The notes under the pieces: generated by a model | The model's database searches: none | What the model saw: the letters and a program-made list of their open reading frames with translations, nothing else | What the model was told of the DNA's origin: nothing | Translations under genes and position numbers: made by a program | Shown here: positions 21,228-21,522 of the stretch, piece by piece | Layout: each line of letters opens with the position of its first letter | Position numbering within the stretch: the stretch's first letter is position 1 | Assembly: GCA_029879945.1 (NCBI GenBank) | Contig: JAOUPJ010000017.1 | Span: 1-21,522, forward strand | Direction: 5' to 3' | Length of the DNA stretch: 21,522 nt | Source: Gammaproteobacteria bacterium | GTDB taxonomy: Bacteria; Pseudomonadota; Gammaproteobacteria; S012-40

Positions 21228-21522
21228 CTATTTTTTATAGAGGCCTTTAACAAAACCAAGATAAGGTTCTTCATCCCAGGCCCGCCCCCCCAGCGCCAGA
21301 TATCTCAATGCGCCCTGTGGATCAACGAAGAAAGTAGCGGGTAAACCACGAGGCTGCCAAAGCTCGGAGACCAAACCATCCTTATCCATAAGTGGCGAGA
21401 TTTCGGGCGCGACAATACCAATAAATTCGAACACCGTATCTTCAGATTCCGCTGTATTAATCAGTACTATTTCCATCTTACTGGCGTCGAGTTCTTTGGA
21501 GATTTGTTGAATTTTTGGCATT
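21228..21522 (-). CDS. TlpA/ResA-like thioredoxin-fold protein, C-terminal part (cut by window edge)
   Basis: The last 97 residues of a TlpA-like redoxin. It reads MPKIQQISKELDASKMEIVL at the edge, then VSELWQPRGLPATFFVDPQG, with the cis-proline LPATFFVD motif of thioredoxin folds. The leading MP corresponds to the residues that normally follow the CxxC active site (as in CxxCxxEMP), so the methionine is internal and the catalytic cysteines and export signal lie beyond the window. The stop is TAG at 21228-21230. It is upstream of and codirectional with the haem-motif protein gene, suggesting a thiol-reduction or cytochrome-maturation context in the periplasm. Confidence 0.82.
   Translation of the reverse strand, partial: MPKIQQISKELDASKMEIVLINTAESEDTVFEFIGIVAPEISPLMDKDGLVSELWQPRGLPATFFVDPQGALRYLALGGRAWDEEPYLGFVKGLYKK

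Noticed and set aside
1..21522. tRNA, rRNA, CRISPR arrays, insertion sequences, phage or integron features
   Set aside because: None recognised by eye on either strand; no tandem spaced repeats, no transposase or integrase motifs, and no tRNA-like T-loop (GGTTCGA-type) set in cloverleaf context. The GGTTCGA at 12180-12186 lacks the other arms.

Overview
The window reads as chromosomal DNA of a gammaproteobacterium of roughly balanced base composition. The supporting evidence is gene content and arrangement: a purD-purE-tsaC-hemF string, hemJ-nudE-cysQ, a short YqaA-type membrane protein, an AmpE homologue and a Uup-type ABC-F protein. I cannot name the genus. No rRNA, tRNA, CRISPR array, integrase or transposase is visible. 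Genes are packed tightly: two convergent pairs abut or nearly abut and a third overlaps by 68 bp.

Layout. (1) 1-2662, minus: purD, purE, tsaC and hemF (cut by the window edge), with 4-bp start/stop overlaps purE/tsaC and tsaC/hemF; purine synthesis, tRNA t6A formation and haem synthesis in one apparent operon. (2) 2755-3435, minus: a small PAPS-type sulfotransferase. (3) 3624-3968, plus: a short pentapeptide-repeat protein behind a palindromic promoter region. (4) 3973-5792, minus: hemJ, nudE, cysQ. CysQ destroys PAP, the by-product of PAPS-dependent sulfotransferases. (5) 5882-11046, plus: yqaA, a PPP-type metallophosphatase, and a 1276-residue fusion of a DUF3683-type region, an FAD-dependent D-lactate/glycolate dehydrogenase-like module, a two-cluster ferredoxin and two CCG domains. 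(6) 11047-12035, minus: an alpha/beta hydrolase and a small Rieske protein. (7) 12354-13811, minus: a coiled-coil outer-membrane lipoprotein, divergent from (8) 13971-16379, plus: a P1B-type ATPase-like protein. (9) 16312-17181, minus: AmpE, whose 3' end overlaps that of the ATPase-like gene. (10) 17486-21522, minus: a TlpA-like thioredoxin (cut by the window edge), a large periplasmic protein with one CxxCH haem motif, a Uup-type ABC-F ATPase and a small single-pass membrane protein.

The most unusual object is the ATPase-like protein at 13971-16379. It keeps the full P1B ATPase layout and an intact 802-codon frame, yet every catalytic signature is altered: TGES to TGAD, the transport-site CPC to GTT, DKTGT to EKTGT, the HP motif to HR, TGD to TSD, and GDGxND lost. 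Both N-terminal metal-binding-like domains lack CxxC. It looks like a maintained pseudo-enzyme rather than a decaying gene, and it lies back-to-back with the uncharacterised coiled-coil lipoprotein. Family assignments come from motifs recognised by eye; no database search was run.
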